NCBI RefSeq assembly: GCF_004103825.1
Contig: NZ_RYFI01000001.1
Coordinates: forward strand, 26,405-90,404
Source of the DNA: Hansschlegelia zhihuaiae
Lineage (GTDB): Bacteria; Pseudomonadota; Alphaproteobacteria; Rhizobiales; Methylopilaceae
Direction of reading: 5' to 3'
DNA: 64,000 nucleotides
In this document: positions 9,592 to 22,291 of the stretch, piece after piece
Numbering within the stretch: the stretch's first letter is position 1
Layout of the letters: each line of letters opens with the position of its first letter
Program-made: the position numbers and the translations under genes
The notes under the pieces: model-generated
Told to the model about the DNA's origin: nothing
The model's database searches: none
What the model saw: the letters and a program-made list of their open reading frames with translations, nothing else

Positions 9592-11667
9592 TCACATCAG
9601 CAGCAGCAGGCTCCGCCCCGCCACCGAGAGCGGCTCCTTCCCGCCGCTGATCTCGCGGGGCTCCGCCTCCGGCTGGTCCGTGTCGACCAGAACGCTCCAG
9701 CCCTCGCCGCCGTCGCGCTCGGGCAGGACGAAGGGCACCGGCCCGTCATGGCTGTTGAAGATCAGGATCGCCTCCTCGCCGTCCAGGATCTTCAGGTGAA
9801 GCCCGATGCAGTCGGCGTTGGGGTCGTTCCAGTGTTCGGGCTTCTGCTCGCCGCCGCCGGGGTTGAGCCAGACGACGCCCATGCCGTCGCGGAAGCTGGC
9901 GCGGCGCAGGATCGAATGGTCGGCGCGGAGCCTCGTGAGCTTTTGCGCGAAGGTGAGCAACTCCTGGTTGTTCTGGTTGAGATCCCAGTTCACCCAGGAG
10001 ATCTCGTTGTCCTGGCAGTAGCCGTTGTTGTTGCCCTTCTGCGTGCGGCCGAACTCGTCGCCTGCGAGGATCATCGGCGTGCCGTGAGAGAACAGGAGCG
10101 TCGCGAGGAAGTTGCGTTTCTGGCGCTCGCGCGTCGCGACGATCCCTTCGTCGTCGGTCTCGCCCTCGACGCCGTAATTGTAGCTGCGGTTGTCGGAGTG
10201 GCCGTCCTTGCCGTCCTCGCCGTTCGCCTCGTTGTGCTTGTCGTTGTAGGTGACGAGGTCGTGCAGCGTGAAGCCGTCATGGGCCGTGATGAAGTTGACG
10301 CCGGCCCACGGCCTGCGGCCATGACGATCATAGACGTCGCCCGAGCCGGTGACGCGAGCCGCGAAATTGCCCAGGCTGTCCGCGCTCTTCTTCCAGTAGT
10401 CGCGGACCTCGTCGCGATATTTGTCGTTCCATTCCGCCCAGCCCGGGGGGAAGCCGCCGACCTGGTAGCCCCCGGGGCCGATGTCCCAAGGCTCGCCGAC
10501 GAGCTTCACACGGCGCAGCACGGGGTCCTGGTTGACGGCGTCGAAGAAGCCGCCGCGCGGGTCGAAGCCGCCCGGCTCGCGGCCGAGGATCGTGCCGAGG
10601 TCGAAGCGGAAGCCGTCGACATGGCACTCCTCGACCCAGTAGCGCAGCGAGTCCGTCACCATCTGCAGCACCCGCGGATGGCTGGTGTTGACCGTGTTCC
10701 CGGTGCCGGTGTCGTTGATGTAGTAACGGTGCTGGTTCGGCATCGTCCGGTAGTAGCTGAGGTTGTCGATGCCCTTGAAGGAGAGCGTCGGACCGAGCTC
10801 GTTGCCTTCCGCCGTGTGGTTGTAGACGACGTCGAGGATGACCTCGATGCCGGCGTTGTGGAACGAGCGCACCAGATGCTTGAAACTCGCGAGCCGAGCG
10901 CGGCCGGACTTGTTCTCGCCGCCGGCGTAGCGCTGCATCACCGAGAAGAAGCCGACCGTGTTGTAGCCCCAGAAGTTCCGGAGCCCCTTGGCCTCGAGAT
11001 GCTGGTCGTCGAGGAAGGCGTGGATCGGCAGCAGCTCGACCGAGGTCACGCCGAGCGCCTTGATGTGCGCCACCACATCGCGATGCGCGAGGCCGTCGAA
11101 GGTCCCGCGGATCTCCTCCGGCACGGCCGGGTGCAGCATCGTGTAGCCGCGCACATGAGTTTCGTAGAACACGGTGCGGTCCCACGGCACGTCGGGCTTC
11201 ACGTCGTGAGCCCAATCGAATGCAGTGTCCGGCACCTCGCATTTCGGCATGAAGGGCGCTGAATCCCGCTCGTCGAAGCTGAGGTCCTTGTCCTCGGCGT
11301 CGAGCCGGTAGCCGAAATGCGCGTCGTTCCAGCGCACGGAGCCGACCAGCGACTTGGCGTAGGGGTCGAGCAGCAGCTTGTTCGGGTTGAAGCGATGGCC
11401 CTCTTCCGGCCGATACGGGCCGTGCACGCGGTAGCCGTAGCGCTGGCCGGGGATGATCCCCGGAAGATAGCCGTGCCAGATCTCGTCGGAATATTCCGGC
11501 AGCGTAATCCGCTCGACCTCATTGTCCTTATCGTCGAACAGACAGAGGTCGACCCGCTCGGCATGGGCCGAAAACAGCGCGAAATTCGTGCCCTCGCCGT
11601 CGAAGGTCGCGCCAAGCTGCGTCGGCCGCCCGGCTTCGGCCCGGCGGTCGGTCCTGATGTCGCTCAT
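9592..11667 (-). CDS. glgX: Glycogen debranching enzyme GlgX, copy 1
   Basis: A GH13_11 isoamylase-type debranching enzyme that hydrolyses alpha-1,6 branches of phosphorylase-limit glycogen. 691 residues: an N-terminal CBM48 domain (GATFDGEGTNFALFSAHAE) then the GH13 barrel. The catalytic triad is visible as FRFDLGT (Asp about 356), VGEPWDIGPGG (Glu about 392) and TAHDGFTL (Asp about 464). It is on the opposite strand to the glgE operon and shares its divergent control region through the DUF2934 gene. A paralogue lies at 20161-22287. Confidence 0.95.
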   Translation of the reverse strand: MSDIRTDRRAEAGRPTQLGATFDGEGTNFALFSAHAERVDLCLFDDKDNEVERITLPEYSDEIWHGYLPGIIPGQRYGYRVHGPYRPEEGHRFNPNKLLLDPYAKSLVGSVRWNDAHFGYRLDAEDKDLSFDERDSAPFMPKCEVPDTAFDWAHDVKPDVPWDRTVFYETHVRGYTMLHPAVPEEIRGTFDGLAHRDVVAHIKALGVTSVELLPIHAFLDDQHLEAKGLRNFWGYNTVGFFSVMQRYAGGENKSGRARLASFKHLVRSFHNAGIEVILDVVYNHTAEGNELGPTLSFKGIDNLSYYRTMPNQHRYYINDTGTGNTVNTSHPRVLQMVTDSLRYWVEECHVDGFRFDLGTILGREPGGFDPRGGFFDAVNQDPVLRRVKLVGEPWDIGPGGYQVGGFPPGWAEWNDKYRDEVRDYWKKSADSLGNFAARVTGSGDVYDRHGRRPWAGVNFITAHDGFTLHDLVTYNDKHNEANGEDGKDGHSDNRSYNYGVEGETDDEGIVATRERQKRNFLATLLFSHGTPMILAGDEFGRTQKGNNNGYCQDNEISWVNWDLNQNNQELLTFAQKLTRLRADHSILRRASFRDGMGVVWLNPGGGEQKPEHWNDPNADCIGLHLKILDGEEAILIFNSHDGPVPFVLPERDGGEGWSVLVDTDQPEAEPREISGGKEPLSVAGRSLLLLM

Positions 11668-11814
11668 GAAACTCCGTCGTCCTTTCTCCGAAGGCGGGGA
11701 CGCCTCCGAAATCCCGTCACCGTCCGAGGAACGGCGCGCAACGCCCCCCGTTCCTGGTGAGCAGGCGATCAGCTAGGGCCGTCGCGGCCGTCCGACAGCG
11801 GGACGGGCGGCGTT

Positions 11815-12276
11815 TCAGGCCTTCGCCCTGGAGGGCTTGCCTCCCTTGCCGGCCTTCGGGATCTTGTCCTCCTTGGCGGCCTTCTGGATCTTGGCGGCTT
11901 TCTCCACCTTCGGCTTTCCGGCGGCGAGCCCCGGAGCCGGAGCGGCGGCCGCGCCTTCGACGTCCTTCTCCGAGGCGGAGGGCTTTCGCTTCATCAAGGC
12001 CTCGGCCTTCTTGCCCGCGGCCTTCTTCGCGCCCTTGACCGTCGCCTTCCCGACGTCGGCCGCGACAGCGCCGGCTGCGCCCTTGGCGGCCGGTTTGGGC
12101 GTCTTCTCGCTTTTCGGGGTCTTCGTCTTCTCGAGCGCCGCAGCTCCGGCCTGATCGGCCGCGCTCACGCGCTTCTCGGCTTCGCTCCAATGTCGCCGCC
12201 CCTGACCTTCGGGGCGTCCTTCCTCGACCCAAATTCGGTAGGCCTCGTCGCGGATTCGAGTTTCACGATCGTTCAT
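11815..12276 (-). CDS. DUF2934 protein with a Lys/Ala-rich tail
   Basis: A 153-residue protein. The first 33 residues (starting MNDRETRIRDEAYRIWVEEG) match DUF2934, a short helix-turn module common in Hyphomicrobiales. The remainder is a low-complexity basic tail of KKAAGKK- and KPAAKG-like units resembling histone H1-like tails, so nucleic-acid binding is possible but unproven. Similar DUF2934 genes often sit beside glgX or stress genes. It is divergent from glgE across a 140-bp region and 147 bp upstream of glgX. Confidence 0.82.
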   Translation of the reverse strand: MNDRETRIRDEAYRIWVEEGRPEGQGRRHWSEAEKRVSAADQAGAAALEKTKTPKSEKTPKPAAKGAAGAVAADVGKATVKGAKKAAGKKAEALMKRKPSASEKDVEGAAAAPAPGLAAGKPKVEKAAKIQKAAKEDKIPKAGKGGKPSRAKA

Positions 12277-12416
12277 TCCGCCCTCCTCGCCGGCCCGTCA
12301 GGGGGTTGCCGGGAACAACAGTCGACCGATGTGTGAGGTTCCGGAAGGTCCGCCTCTGCCCCGAGGCCGCCGCCCGCATCGCCGAATCAACCCGCTGACG
12401 CCGTTCGGAGAATCGC

Positions 12417-14410
<1,994 letters not shown>

Positions 14411-14414
<4 letters not shown>

Positions 14415-17400
14415 ACGCGCCCGTCGCGCACGCCGCGCTCGCCAAGCCGACCGGAACGGTCGTCTCGAGGGAGGGCGTCGATCCGCTCTGGTACAAGGAC
14501 GCGATCATCTACCAGTTGCACGTCAAGTCGTTCATGGACTCCAACGACGACGGCATCGGCGACTTTCCCGGCCTGATCTCGAAGCTCGACTACATCGCCG
14601 ATCTCGGCGTCAACGTGATCTGGCTGCTGCCGTTCTATCCGTCGCCGCGCCTCGACGACGGCTACGACATCTCGGAATACACCGGAGTTTCGCCGGACTA
14701 CGGCACGCTCGCCGACGTCAAGCGTTTCGTCTCCGAGGCGCATAAGCGCGGAATCCGGGTGATCTCCGAGCTCGTCATCAACCACACATCGGATCAGCAT
14801 CCCTGGTTCCAGCGTGCGCGGACCGCCAAGCCAGGCTCGGCGCACCGGAACTTCTACGTGTGGTCGGACCACGACACGCTCTATTCCGGCACCCGCATCA
14901 TTTTCCTCGACACCGAGCGCTCGAACTGGACCTGGGACCCGGTGGCGGGGGCCTATTTCTGGCACCGCTTCTACAGCCACCAGCCGGACTTGAACTTCGA
15001 CAATCCCCAGGTGCTGAAGGCCGTCTTCAAGGTGATGAAGTTCTGGCTCGACATCGGCATCGACGGCCTCAGGCTCGACGCCGTGCCGTACCTGATCGAG
15101 CGCGACGGCACGTCGAACGAGAACCTGCCCGAGACCCACGACATCCTGAAGAAGATCAGGGCCGAGCTCGACCGCACCTATCCGGACCGCTTCCTGATCG
15201 CGGAAGCCAATATGTGGCCGGAGGACACCAAGGATTACTTCGGCGAAGGCGACGAATGCCACATGGCGTTCCACTTCCCGCTGATGCCGCGCATGTACAT
15301 GTCGATCGCGCGCGAGGACCGCTTCCCGATCACCGACATCATGCGGCAGACGCCGGAGATTCCGGACAACTGCCAATGGGCGATCTTTCTCCGGAACCAT
15401 GACGAGCTGACGCTCGAAATGGTGACCGACAAGGAGCGCGACTACCTCTGGAACACGTATGCGACCGACCGGCGGGCGCGCATCAATCTCGGCATCCGGC
15501 GGCGCCTCGCGCCGCTGATGGAGCGCGACCGGCGCCGCATCGAGCTGATGAACTCGCTGCTGCTGTCGATGCCCGGCACGCCAGTGATCTATTACGGCGA
15601 CGAGATCGGGATGGGGGACAACATCCATCTCGGCGACCGCGACGGCGTGCGCACGCCGATGCAGTGGTCGATCGACCGCAACGGCGGCTTCTCGCGCGCG
15701 GATTTCGCCTCGATCGTGCTGCCGCCGATCATGGACCCCCTCTACGGCTACTTCGCCATCAACGTGGAGGCGCAGGGGCGCGACCCCCACTCGCTGCTGA
15801 ACTGGATGCGCCGCATGCTCGCCACGCGCCGCCAGCACCTCGCCTTCGGACGCGGTTCGCTCCGCTTCCTGTTCCCCTCGAACCGGCGAATCTTGGCCTA
15901 TCTCCGCGAGCATGACGGAGACGTCATCTTGTGCGTGGCCAATATGGGCCGCAGTCCTCAAGCGGTAGAGCTCGAGCTCTCGGAGTTCGAAGGCCGCGTG
16001 CCGATCGAACTCACGGCCGGCTCCGTCTTCCCGCCGATCGGCCAACTGACCTATCTGCTGACGCTGCCGCCTTACGGCTTCTATTGGTTCCTCCTCGCCG
16101 AGGAGGCCAACTCGCCCTCTTGGCACACGCCGGCTCCCGAACCCATGGCTGATTACGAAACCCTCGTGCTGCGCGCCGGCGTCGACGACGCGATGCAGGT
16201 CGAGGCGCGCAAGACGCTCGAGACGGCGGTGCTGCCGAACTACCTCGCCAAGCGCCGCTGGTTCTCGGGAAAAGACCAGAAGCAGGTCATCCCGCGCATC
16301 AAGGCGATGAGCCGCTTCGAGGGCCGAGGCCAGCCCATCGGGCTGATCGAGGTCGAGGTCACGGGCGGATCTGAGCCCTCCCGCTGGCTGCTGCCGCTCG
16401 CCGTGGTCTCCGAGGACGAGCCGATCTCGGCGCTCGCCAGCCGCCTGGCGCTCGCCCGCGTGCGCCGCGGCCGCGAGGTTCAGCTCCTGACCGACGCCTT
16501 CGCGCTGCCGGGCTTCGCCCATGCGGTCGCGAAGTCGCTGAAGGACGCCGCGCGCCTGAAGAGCGGCGAAGGCGAGATCGTGTTCGAGCAGGCCGAGGGC
16601 GTGAAAATCCCGACCCTGCCCGAGGACGCCGAGATCAACTGGCTGTCGGCCGAACAGTCGAATTCCTCGCTGATCGCCGGCGACCTGATGATGATCAAGG
16701 TCTTGCGCAAGATCGCGCCGGGCAAGCACCCCGAAGCCGAGATGGGCCGCTATCTCACCGAGAACGGCTACGGCAACGCCGCGCCCTTCCTCGGCGAGAT
16801 GGTGCGGGTCGCAGCCGATGGGACGCGCGCCACGCTCGCCATCATCCAGGGTTATGTCCGCAACGAGGGCGACGCCTGGAGCTGGACGCTCGCTCATCTC
16901 ACCCGCGCGCTCGACGATTTCGGCGCCCGCGGCGGCGGCGAGATGTCGGAGGACGAGCGCTTCTCCGAATACACCGCCTTCGCAGCGACGCTCGGGACCC
17001 GGCTCGCCGAGCTTCATGCGGTGCTTGCGCGCGACAGCGACGACCAGGCTTTCGCGCCGGCCCCCGCCTCGACCGCCGACGTCAAGAGTTGGCAGGCGCG
17101 CGCGAGCGGGCTGCTGACCGGCGCCATCCAGGCGTTGCGCGGCAAGGAGCTTTGGGAGGACCCTGCCGCCAGGCAGCGCGCCGACTGGCTGATCGAGCGC
17201 TGGGAGCCGCTGCAGGCCGCGATCGGCCGGCTCGCGGAGACAGGCGTGGGCTCGATCATGACGCGGATCCATGGCGACCTGCATCTCGGTCAGATCCTTG
17301 TCGCGACCGGCGACGCCGTCTTCATCGATTTCGAAGGCGAGCCGGCGCGACCGCTCGACGAACGGCGCGGCAAGGCTTCGCCGCTGCGCGACGTCGCGGG

Positions 17401-17725
17401 CGTGCTGAGGTCGTTCGATTACGCGGCCGCCATGGTCGGACGCAACGAGCAGGCCTCTCCGCATGTCAGCGGCGCGCGGCGCGACGATTTCCTCGAGCGT
17501 TTCCGCGCCGATGCGGCTGCGGCCTTCCTCGACGCCTATCGAAAAGGCGTCGAAAAATCGGGCGGCGCCGTGTCGGCCGATCTGCTCGACATGTTCCTGA
17601 TCGAGAAGGCCGCATACGAGATCGGTTACGAGGCGGCGAACCGGCCGACCTGGATCGACGTTCCTCTCGGAGGTCTCTGCGCCCTCGCCGCGCGTCTCGC
17701 GCCAGAACAAGGAGGCCGATCATGA
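14411..17725 (+). CDS. treS: Trehalose synthase fused to maltokinase
   Basis: A bifunctional 1,104-residue protein. Residues about 25-560 are a GH13_16 trehalose synthase that interconverts maltose and trehalose, with RLDAVPYL (nucleophile Asp about 223), AEANMWP (Glu about 265) and RNHDEL (Asp about 331). Residues about 590-1100 are a maltokinase (Mak/Pep2) that phosphorylates maltose to maltose 1-phosphate: it has a KRRWFSGK start, the HGDLHLGQ catalytic loop near 955 and [11 protein letters not shown] near 975. The fusion channels maltose towards GlgE, encoded immediately upstream. Overlaps glgE and glgB by 4 bp each. Confidence 0.96.
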
Positions 17726-19941
17726 CGATCGCCCGGATGTCCGCAAGACCCGTCGAAACGCCGAGCCATCCGACGCCCCTCGACCGCGGGACGCTGGACG
17801 CGCTCGCGCACGGGACGCACCGCGACCCGTTCGGGGTGTTGGGACGCCGCGACGACGGCGACGGGCCTTATATTCGAGCCGTGCTGCCGGGAGCGCAGGG
17901 CGTCGAGGCGGTCGACGCCAGGACCGGCGATTCGATCGGCCGGCTGATGGAGATCGAGAACACCGGCGTGTTCGAGGGCTGGGTGAAGGGCGCCGATCCC
18001 TACCGGCTGAAGATCGCCTGGCCGGGCACTGTCCAGGAGACCGAGGACCCCTACTCCTTCGGCTTGCTGCTCGGCGAGCTCGATCTGCATCTGCTCGGCG
18101 AGAGCCGCCATTTCGAGCTGGCCTCGGCGCTCGGCGCGAATGTGATGGAGTTCGACGGGGTCGCGGGCGTGCGCTTCGCGGTCTGGGCGCCCAACGCCCG
18201 CCGCGTCGCCGTGGTCGGCGACTTCAACTCGTGGGACAAGCGCCGCCACCCGATGCGCCTGAGGCACCCGTCCGGCGTCTGGGAGTTGTTCGTCCCGCGC
18301 ATCGGACCGGGCGAGCGCTACAAATTCGCGATCCTCGGGCCGGACGGCGCCGAACTGCCCGACAAGGCCGACCCGGTGGCCAAGTCAGCCGAGAGCGCGC
18401 CCGGCACGGCGTCCGTGGTCGCGGCCCCGACGGCCTATGAGTGGACCGACGACGCCTGGATGGCGGCTCGCTCCGCCAAGCATTTACCCGACGCCCCGCT
18501 GTCGTTCTACGAGGTCCATCTCGGCTCCTGGATGAAGGACGGCCGAACGGTCGACTGGAATTTCGCGATCGACAAGCTCGTGCCCTATGCGGCCCAGATG
18601 GGCTTCACCCATATCGAGCTGCTGCCGGTCGCCGAGCATCCGTTCGGCGGCTCGTGGGGCTACCAGCCGCTCGGCCTGTTCGCGCCGACCGGCCGCTACG
18701 GCAAGCCCGAAGACTTCGCCCGCTTCGTGAACGCCGCCCATGCGGCGGGCGTCGGCGTGGTGGTGGACTGGGTGCCGGCCCATTTCCCGACCGATCCGCA
18801 CGGCCTCTACCGTTTCGACGGCACCCCGCTCTACGAGCACGCCGACCCGCGCGAAGGGTTCCATCAGGACTGGAACACTGCGATCTACAATTTCGGCCGG
18901 CGCGAGGTGCAGAACTTCCTGATCGCGAGCGGGCTGCACTGGCTCGAGCAGTTCCATGTCGACGGGCTGCGCGTCGACGCCGTCGCCTCGATGCTCTACC
19001 GGGACTATTCGCGGAAGGAGGGCGAGTGGGTCCCGAACCATCTGGGCGGGCGCGAGAACCTCGAGGCGATCGGCTTCCTGCAGCACTTCAACGCCGTCGT
19101 CCGCGAGCGCGTCCCCGGCGCGATGACGATTGCCGAGGAATCCACCGCCTGGCCCGGCGTCACCCGTTCCACCACCGAGGGCGGCCTCGGCTTCGACTAC
19201 AAGTGGAACATGGGCTGGATGCACGACACGCTGAACTACATGGAGCAGAATCCGATCTACCGCTCCTACAATCATGACGGCATCACGTTCGGGCTGGTCT
19301 ACGCCTTCTCGGAGAAGTTCGTGTTGCCGCTCAGCCATGACGAGGTGGTGCACGGCAAGGGGTCGCTGATCGGCAAGATGCCGGGCGACGCTTGGCAGAA
19401 ATTCGCCAATCTGCGCGCGCTCTACGGCCTGATGTGGAGCCATCCGGGGAAGAAGCTGCTGTTCATGGGCGGCGAGATCGCCCAGTGGAGCGAGTGGAAC
19501 CATGACGCGCAGATCGACTGGCCCGCGCTCGATGACCCGAACCATGCAGGCGTCCAGCGGCTGATCCGGGACCTCAATCGCATCTACGTCTCCGAGCCCT
19601 CGCTCTACAGGCGCGACTGCGAAGAGGCTGGCTTTCGCTGGGTGATCGGCGACGACCGCGCGAATTCGGTCTTCGCCTTCCGCCGCCACGGCGCCGACGG
19701 CGACCCGCCGATCCTGGTGGTTGCAAACATGACGCCGGTGCCGCGGCACGGATATCGTATAGGAGTCCCCGTGGCCGGCCGCTGGAGCGAGATCATCAAC
19801 ACCGATTCCGGCCTTTATGGGGGTTCGAACGTCGGCAATGGCGGCGGACTGGAGACGACGCCTGTCGAAAGCCATGGCGAAGCGCAGTCGCTCGAGCTGT
19901 CGCTGCCGCCGCTCGGGGTGGTGGCGCTGAGGGCGGGGTGA
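17722..19941 (+). CDS. glgB: 1,4-alpha-glucan branching enzyme
   Basis: Makes the alpha-1,6 branches of glycogen (GH13_9). From the ATG at 17722 (GGAGG eight bases upstream, ATGA overlap with the treS stop) it has 739 residues; the longer open frame reaching upstream lies inside treS. Order: N1 domain with [14 protein letters not shown]48 with GDFNSWD, then the barrel. Catalytic residues: Asp about 419 in [16 protein letters not shown], Glu about 472 in [12 protein letters not shown], Asp about 540 in [12 protein letters not shown]. It branches the glucan made by both GlgE and GlgA. Confidence 0.97.
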   Translation: MTIARMSARPVETPSHPTPLDRGTLDALAHGTHRDPFGVLGRRDDGDGPYIRAVLPGAQGVEAVDARTGDSIGRLMEIENTGVFEGWVKGADPYRLKIAWPGTVQETEDPYSFGLLLGELDLHLLGESRHFELASALGANVMEFDGVAGVRFAVWAPNARRVAVVGDFNSWDKRRHPMRLRHPSGVWELFVPRIGPGERYKFAILGPDGAELPDKADPVAKSAESAPGTASVVAAPTAYEWTDDAWMAARSAKHLPDAPLSFYEVHLGSWMKDGRTVDWNFAIDKLVPYAAQMGFTHIELLPVAEHPFGGSWGYQPLGLFAPTGRYGKPEDFARFVNAAHAAGVGVVVDWVPAHFPTDPHGLYRFDGTPLYEHADPREGFHQDWNTAIYNFGRREVQNFLIASGLHWLEQFHVDGLRVDAVASMLYRDYSRKEGEWVPNHLGGRENLEAIGFLQHFNAVVRERVPGAMTIAEESTAWPGVTRSTTEGGLGFDYKWNMGWMHDTLNYMEQNPIYRSYNHDGITFGLVYAFSEKFVLPLSHDEVVHGKGSLIGKMPGDAWQKFANLRALYGLMWSHPGKKLLFMGGEIAQWSEWNHDAQIDWPALDDPNHAGVQRLIRDLNRIYVSEPSLYRRDCEEAGFRWVIGDDRANSVFAFRRHGADGDPPILVVANMTPVPRHGYRIGVPVAGRWSEIINTDSGLYGGSNVGNGGGLETTPVESHGEAQSLELSLPPLGVVALRAG

Positions 19942-19982
19942 CGTGACGGCTGCTGGGGACTAGAGCTTGGGGGGACTGACGG

Positions 19983-20141
19983 TGCGTGCTTCGAGACGCC
20001 CGCTTGCGCGGGCTCCTCAGCATGAGGAGCGTCGCGGACGCCGGACGTCGGCGAGACGTCTCGGCGTTCCTGCCCTTTCCGCCATCCTGATCGCTCCTCA
20101 TGCTGAGGAGCGGCGCAGAGCGCCGCGTCTCGAAGCACGCA
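19983..20141. repeat. Intergenic palindromic repeat, family A copy 2
   Basis: Inverted ends tgcgtgcttcgagacg (19983-19998) and its exact complement (20126-20141), with nested ctcctcagcatgaggagc and ctcctcatgctgaggagc hairpins. It fills the 219-bp gap between glgB and the second glgX and is related to the copy at 828-952. It could weaken or end transcription between the two halves of the operon. Confidence 0.85.
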
Positions 20142-20160
20142 GACCGGCGACGCAGCCCCG

Positions 20161-22287
20161 ATGAGCGTCCTGGAAGCCGGCTCGCCCTATCCGCTCGGGG
20201 CGACCTGGGACGGGCTCGGGGTGAATTTCGCGGTCTTCTCGGCGCATGCCGAGCAGATCGACCTCTGCCTGTTCGACCCATCCGGACGCCGCGAGATCGC
20301 GCGCGTCGCGCTGCCCGAGAAGACCGACGAGGTGTTCCACGGCTATCTGCCGGAGGCGCGCGCCGGCCTGCTCTACGGGTTCCGCGCCCACGGCCAGTAC
20401 GACCCGCAGCACGGCCACCGCTTCAATCCCAACAAACTGCTGCTCGACCCCTACGCCAAGCAGATCGCCGGCGAGGTGCGCTGGTCCGACGCGCTCTACG
20501 GCTACCGCCTGCACTCGCCGCGCGGCGACCTCTCCTATGACCGGCGCGACAGCGCGCCCGGCATGCCGAAGGCGGTGGTGGTGGACGACGCGTTCAACTG
20601 GGGCGACGACCGGCGGCCCAACACGCCGTGGCACGAGACCGTCATCTACGAGGCGCATGTCCGCGGCCTCACCATGCTGAGGCCGGACATCCGCCATCAC
20701 GAGCGCGGCTCATTCGCTGCGCTCGCCAGCCCGCCGATGATCGAGCACTACAAGCGGCTCGGGATCACGGCGGTCGAGCTGCTGCCGATCCACGCCTTCG
20801 TGCAGGACCGCCGGCTCGTCGAGCAGGGCCTCCGGAATTACTGGGGCTACAACACGATCGCGTTCTTCGCGCCCGAGCCCCGCTACCTCTCGGACGGCTC
20901 GCTCAACGAGATGAAGGTCGCGATCCGCCGGCTGCACGCCGCCGGGATCGAGGTCCTGCTCGACGTCGTGTACAACCACACGGCGGAGGGCTCCGAGGAG
21001 GGCCCGACCCTGTCGTTCCGCGGCCTCGACAATCTGAGCTACTACCGGCTAGAGGAGCATGACTGGCGGCGCTGCGTGAACGACACTGGCACCGGCAACA
21101 CCGTCAATCTCAGCCATCCGCGCGTGCTGCAGATGGTGATGGATTCGCTGCGCTACTGGGTCGAGGCCTATCGCGTCGACGGCTTCCGCTTCGATCTCGG
21201 CGTCACGCTCGGCCGCGAAGCGCACGGCTTCGACCCGGGGTCCGGCTTCTTCGACGCTGTCCGGCAGGACCCCGTCCTGCAGCGCGTCAAGCTGATCTCG
21301 GAGCCATGGGACATCGGGCCCGGCGGCTACCAGCTCGGCGCCCACCCGCCGGGCTTCGCCGAATGGAACGACAAGTTCCGCGACTCGGTGCGCCGCTTCT
21401 GGCGCGGCGACGCCGGTCAGCGGCCCGAATTCGCCGCCCGGATCGCCGGCTCCTCGGACCTGTTCGACAAGCGTTCGCGCAAGCCCTGGGCTTCGGTGAA
21501 CTACGTCGCGAGCCATGACGGCTTCACGCTCGCGGACGCGACCGCTTATGTCGAGCGCCACAACCGCGCCAATGGCGAGGACAATCGCGACGGCCACGGC
21601 GAGAACTTCTCCTCGAACTGGGGCGTCGAGGGGCCGAGCGCCGATCCCCAGATCCGCGCGACCCGCGCCCGCGTCGCCCGCGCCATGCTCGCGAGCGTGT
21701 TCTTCGCGCAGGGCACTCCGATGCTGCTCGCGGGCGACGAATTCGGCCGCACCCAGAACGGCAACAACAACGCCTACGCCCAGGACAACGAGACCTCGTG
21801 GGTCGACTGGCGGCGGGCCGACACGCCGGAGGGCGCGGCGCTCACCGCCTTCGTCGAGCGCCTGATCGCGCTGCGCAAGGCGCACCCGATCCTGCGCTGC
21901 AAGCATTTCCTCCACGGTCGCGAGCAGCCGGCGCCCGGCGTGCTCGACATCGCCTGGTTCGACGAGCGCGGCCACGAGGTGCCCTCCGCGGCCTGGAACG
22001 ACCATGGCGAGCGCACGTTGATCCTGCGACGCGCCGCGCGGCGGGAGGACGGCGCGGTTCCGCTGATCTCCCTCATGCTCAATCCGACCGAAGAGGCCCG
22101 CGCCTTCACGCTGCCGCCGCCCTCGCTCCCCACGTCGCTGCTGCTCGACACGTCGCGCCCCGACGCGCCCGAGCAGCCGATCGACGGCGACAGGGTCGAG
22201 GTCGCGGCGCGATCGGCCCTCCTGCTGATGTCGCTGCACCCTGCCCCGCCGCCCCCCCGGACGAGGCCGTCGGAGACCGGAGCCTGA
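20161..22287 (+). CDS. glgX: Glycogen debranching enzyme GlgX, copy 2
   Basis: A second GH13_11 debranching enzyme, 708 residues, with the N-terminal CBM48 (GATWDGLGVNFAVFSAHAE) and the barrel. Triad: FRFDLGV (Asp about 345), SEPWDIGPGG (Glu about 381) and SHDGFTL (Asp about 453). By comparison with copy 1 it differs in the N-terminus and in the proline-rich C-terminal tail, so they are paralogues rather than a recent duplication. Its place before treZ, malQ and treY suggests that it supplies linear maltodextrins to the TreYZ route. ATG start. Confidence 0.94.
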   Translation: MSVLEAGSPYPLGATWDGLGVNFAVFSAHAEQIDLCLFDPSGRREIARVALPEKTDEVFHGYLPEARAGLLYGFRAHGQYDPQHGHRFNPNKLLLDPYAKQIAGEVRWSDALYGYRLHSPRGDLSYDRRDSAPGMPKAVVVDDAFNWGDDRRPNTPWHETVIYEAHVRGLTMLRPDIRHHERGSFAALASPPMIEHYKRLGITAVELLPIHAFVQDRRLVEQGLRNYWGYNTIAFFAPEPRYLSDGSLNEMKVAIRRLHAAGIEVLLDVVYNHTAEGSEEGPTLSFRGLDNLSYYRLEEHDWRRCVNDTGTGNTVNLSHPRVLQMVMDSLRYWVEAYRVDGFRFDLGVTLGREAHGFDPGSGFFDAVRQDPVLQRVKLISEPWDIGPGGYQLGAHPPGFAEWNDKFRDSVRRFWRGDAGQRPEFAARIAGSSDLFDKRSRKPWASVNYVASHDGFTLADATAYVERHNRANGEDNRDGHGENFSSNWGVEGPSADPQIRATRARVARAMLASVFFAQGTPMLLAGDEFGRTQNGNNNAYAQDNETSWVDWRRADTPEGAALTAFVERLIALRKAHPILRCKHFLHGREQPAPGVLDIAWFDERGHEVPSAAWNDHGERTLILRRAARREDGAVPLISLMLNPTEEARAFTLPPPSLPTSLLLDTSRPDAPEQPIDGDRVEVAARSALLLMSLHPAPPPPRTRPSETGA

Positions 22288-22291
22288 CCGT

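Noticed and set aside
17089..17721. A longer GlgB beginning inside treS
   Set aside because: The upstream 211 residues are an out-of-frame reading of the maltokinase domain; the ATG at 17722 has a good ribosome site and ATGA coupling.
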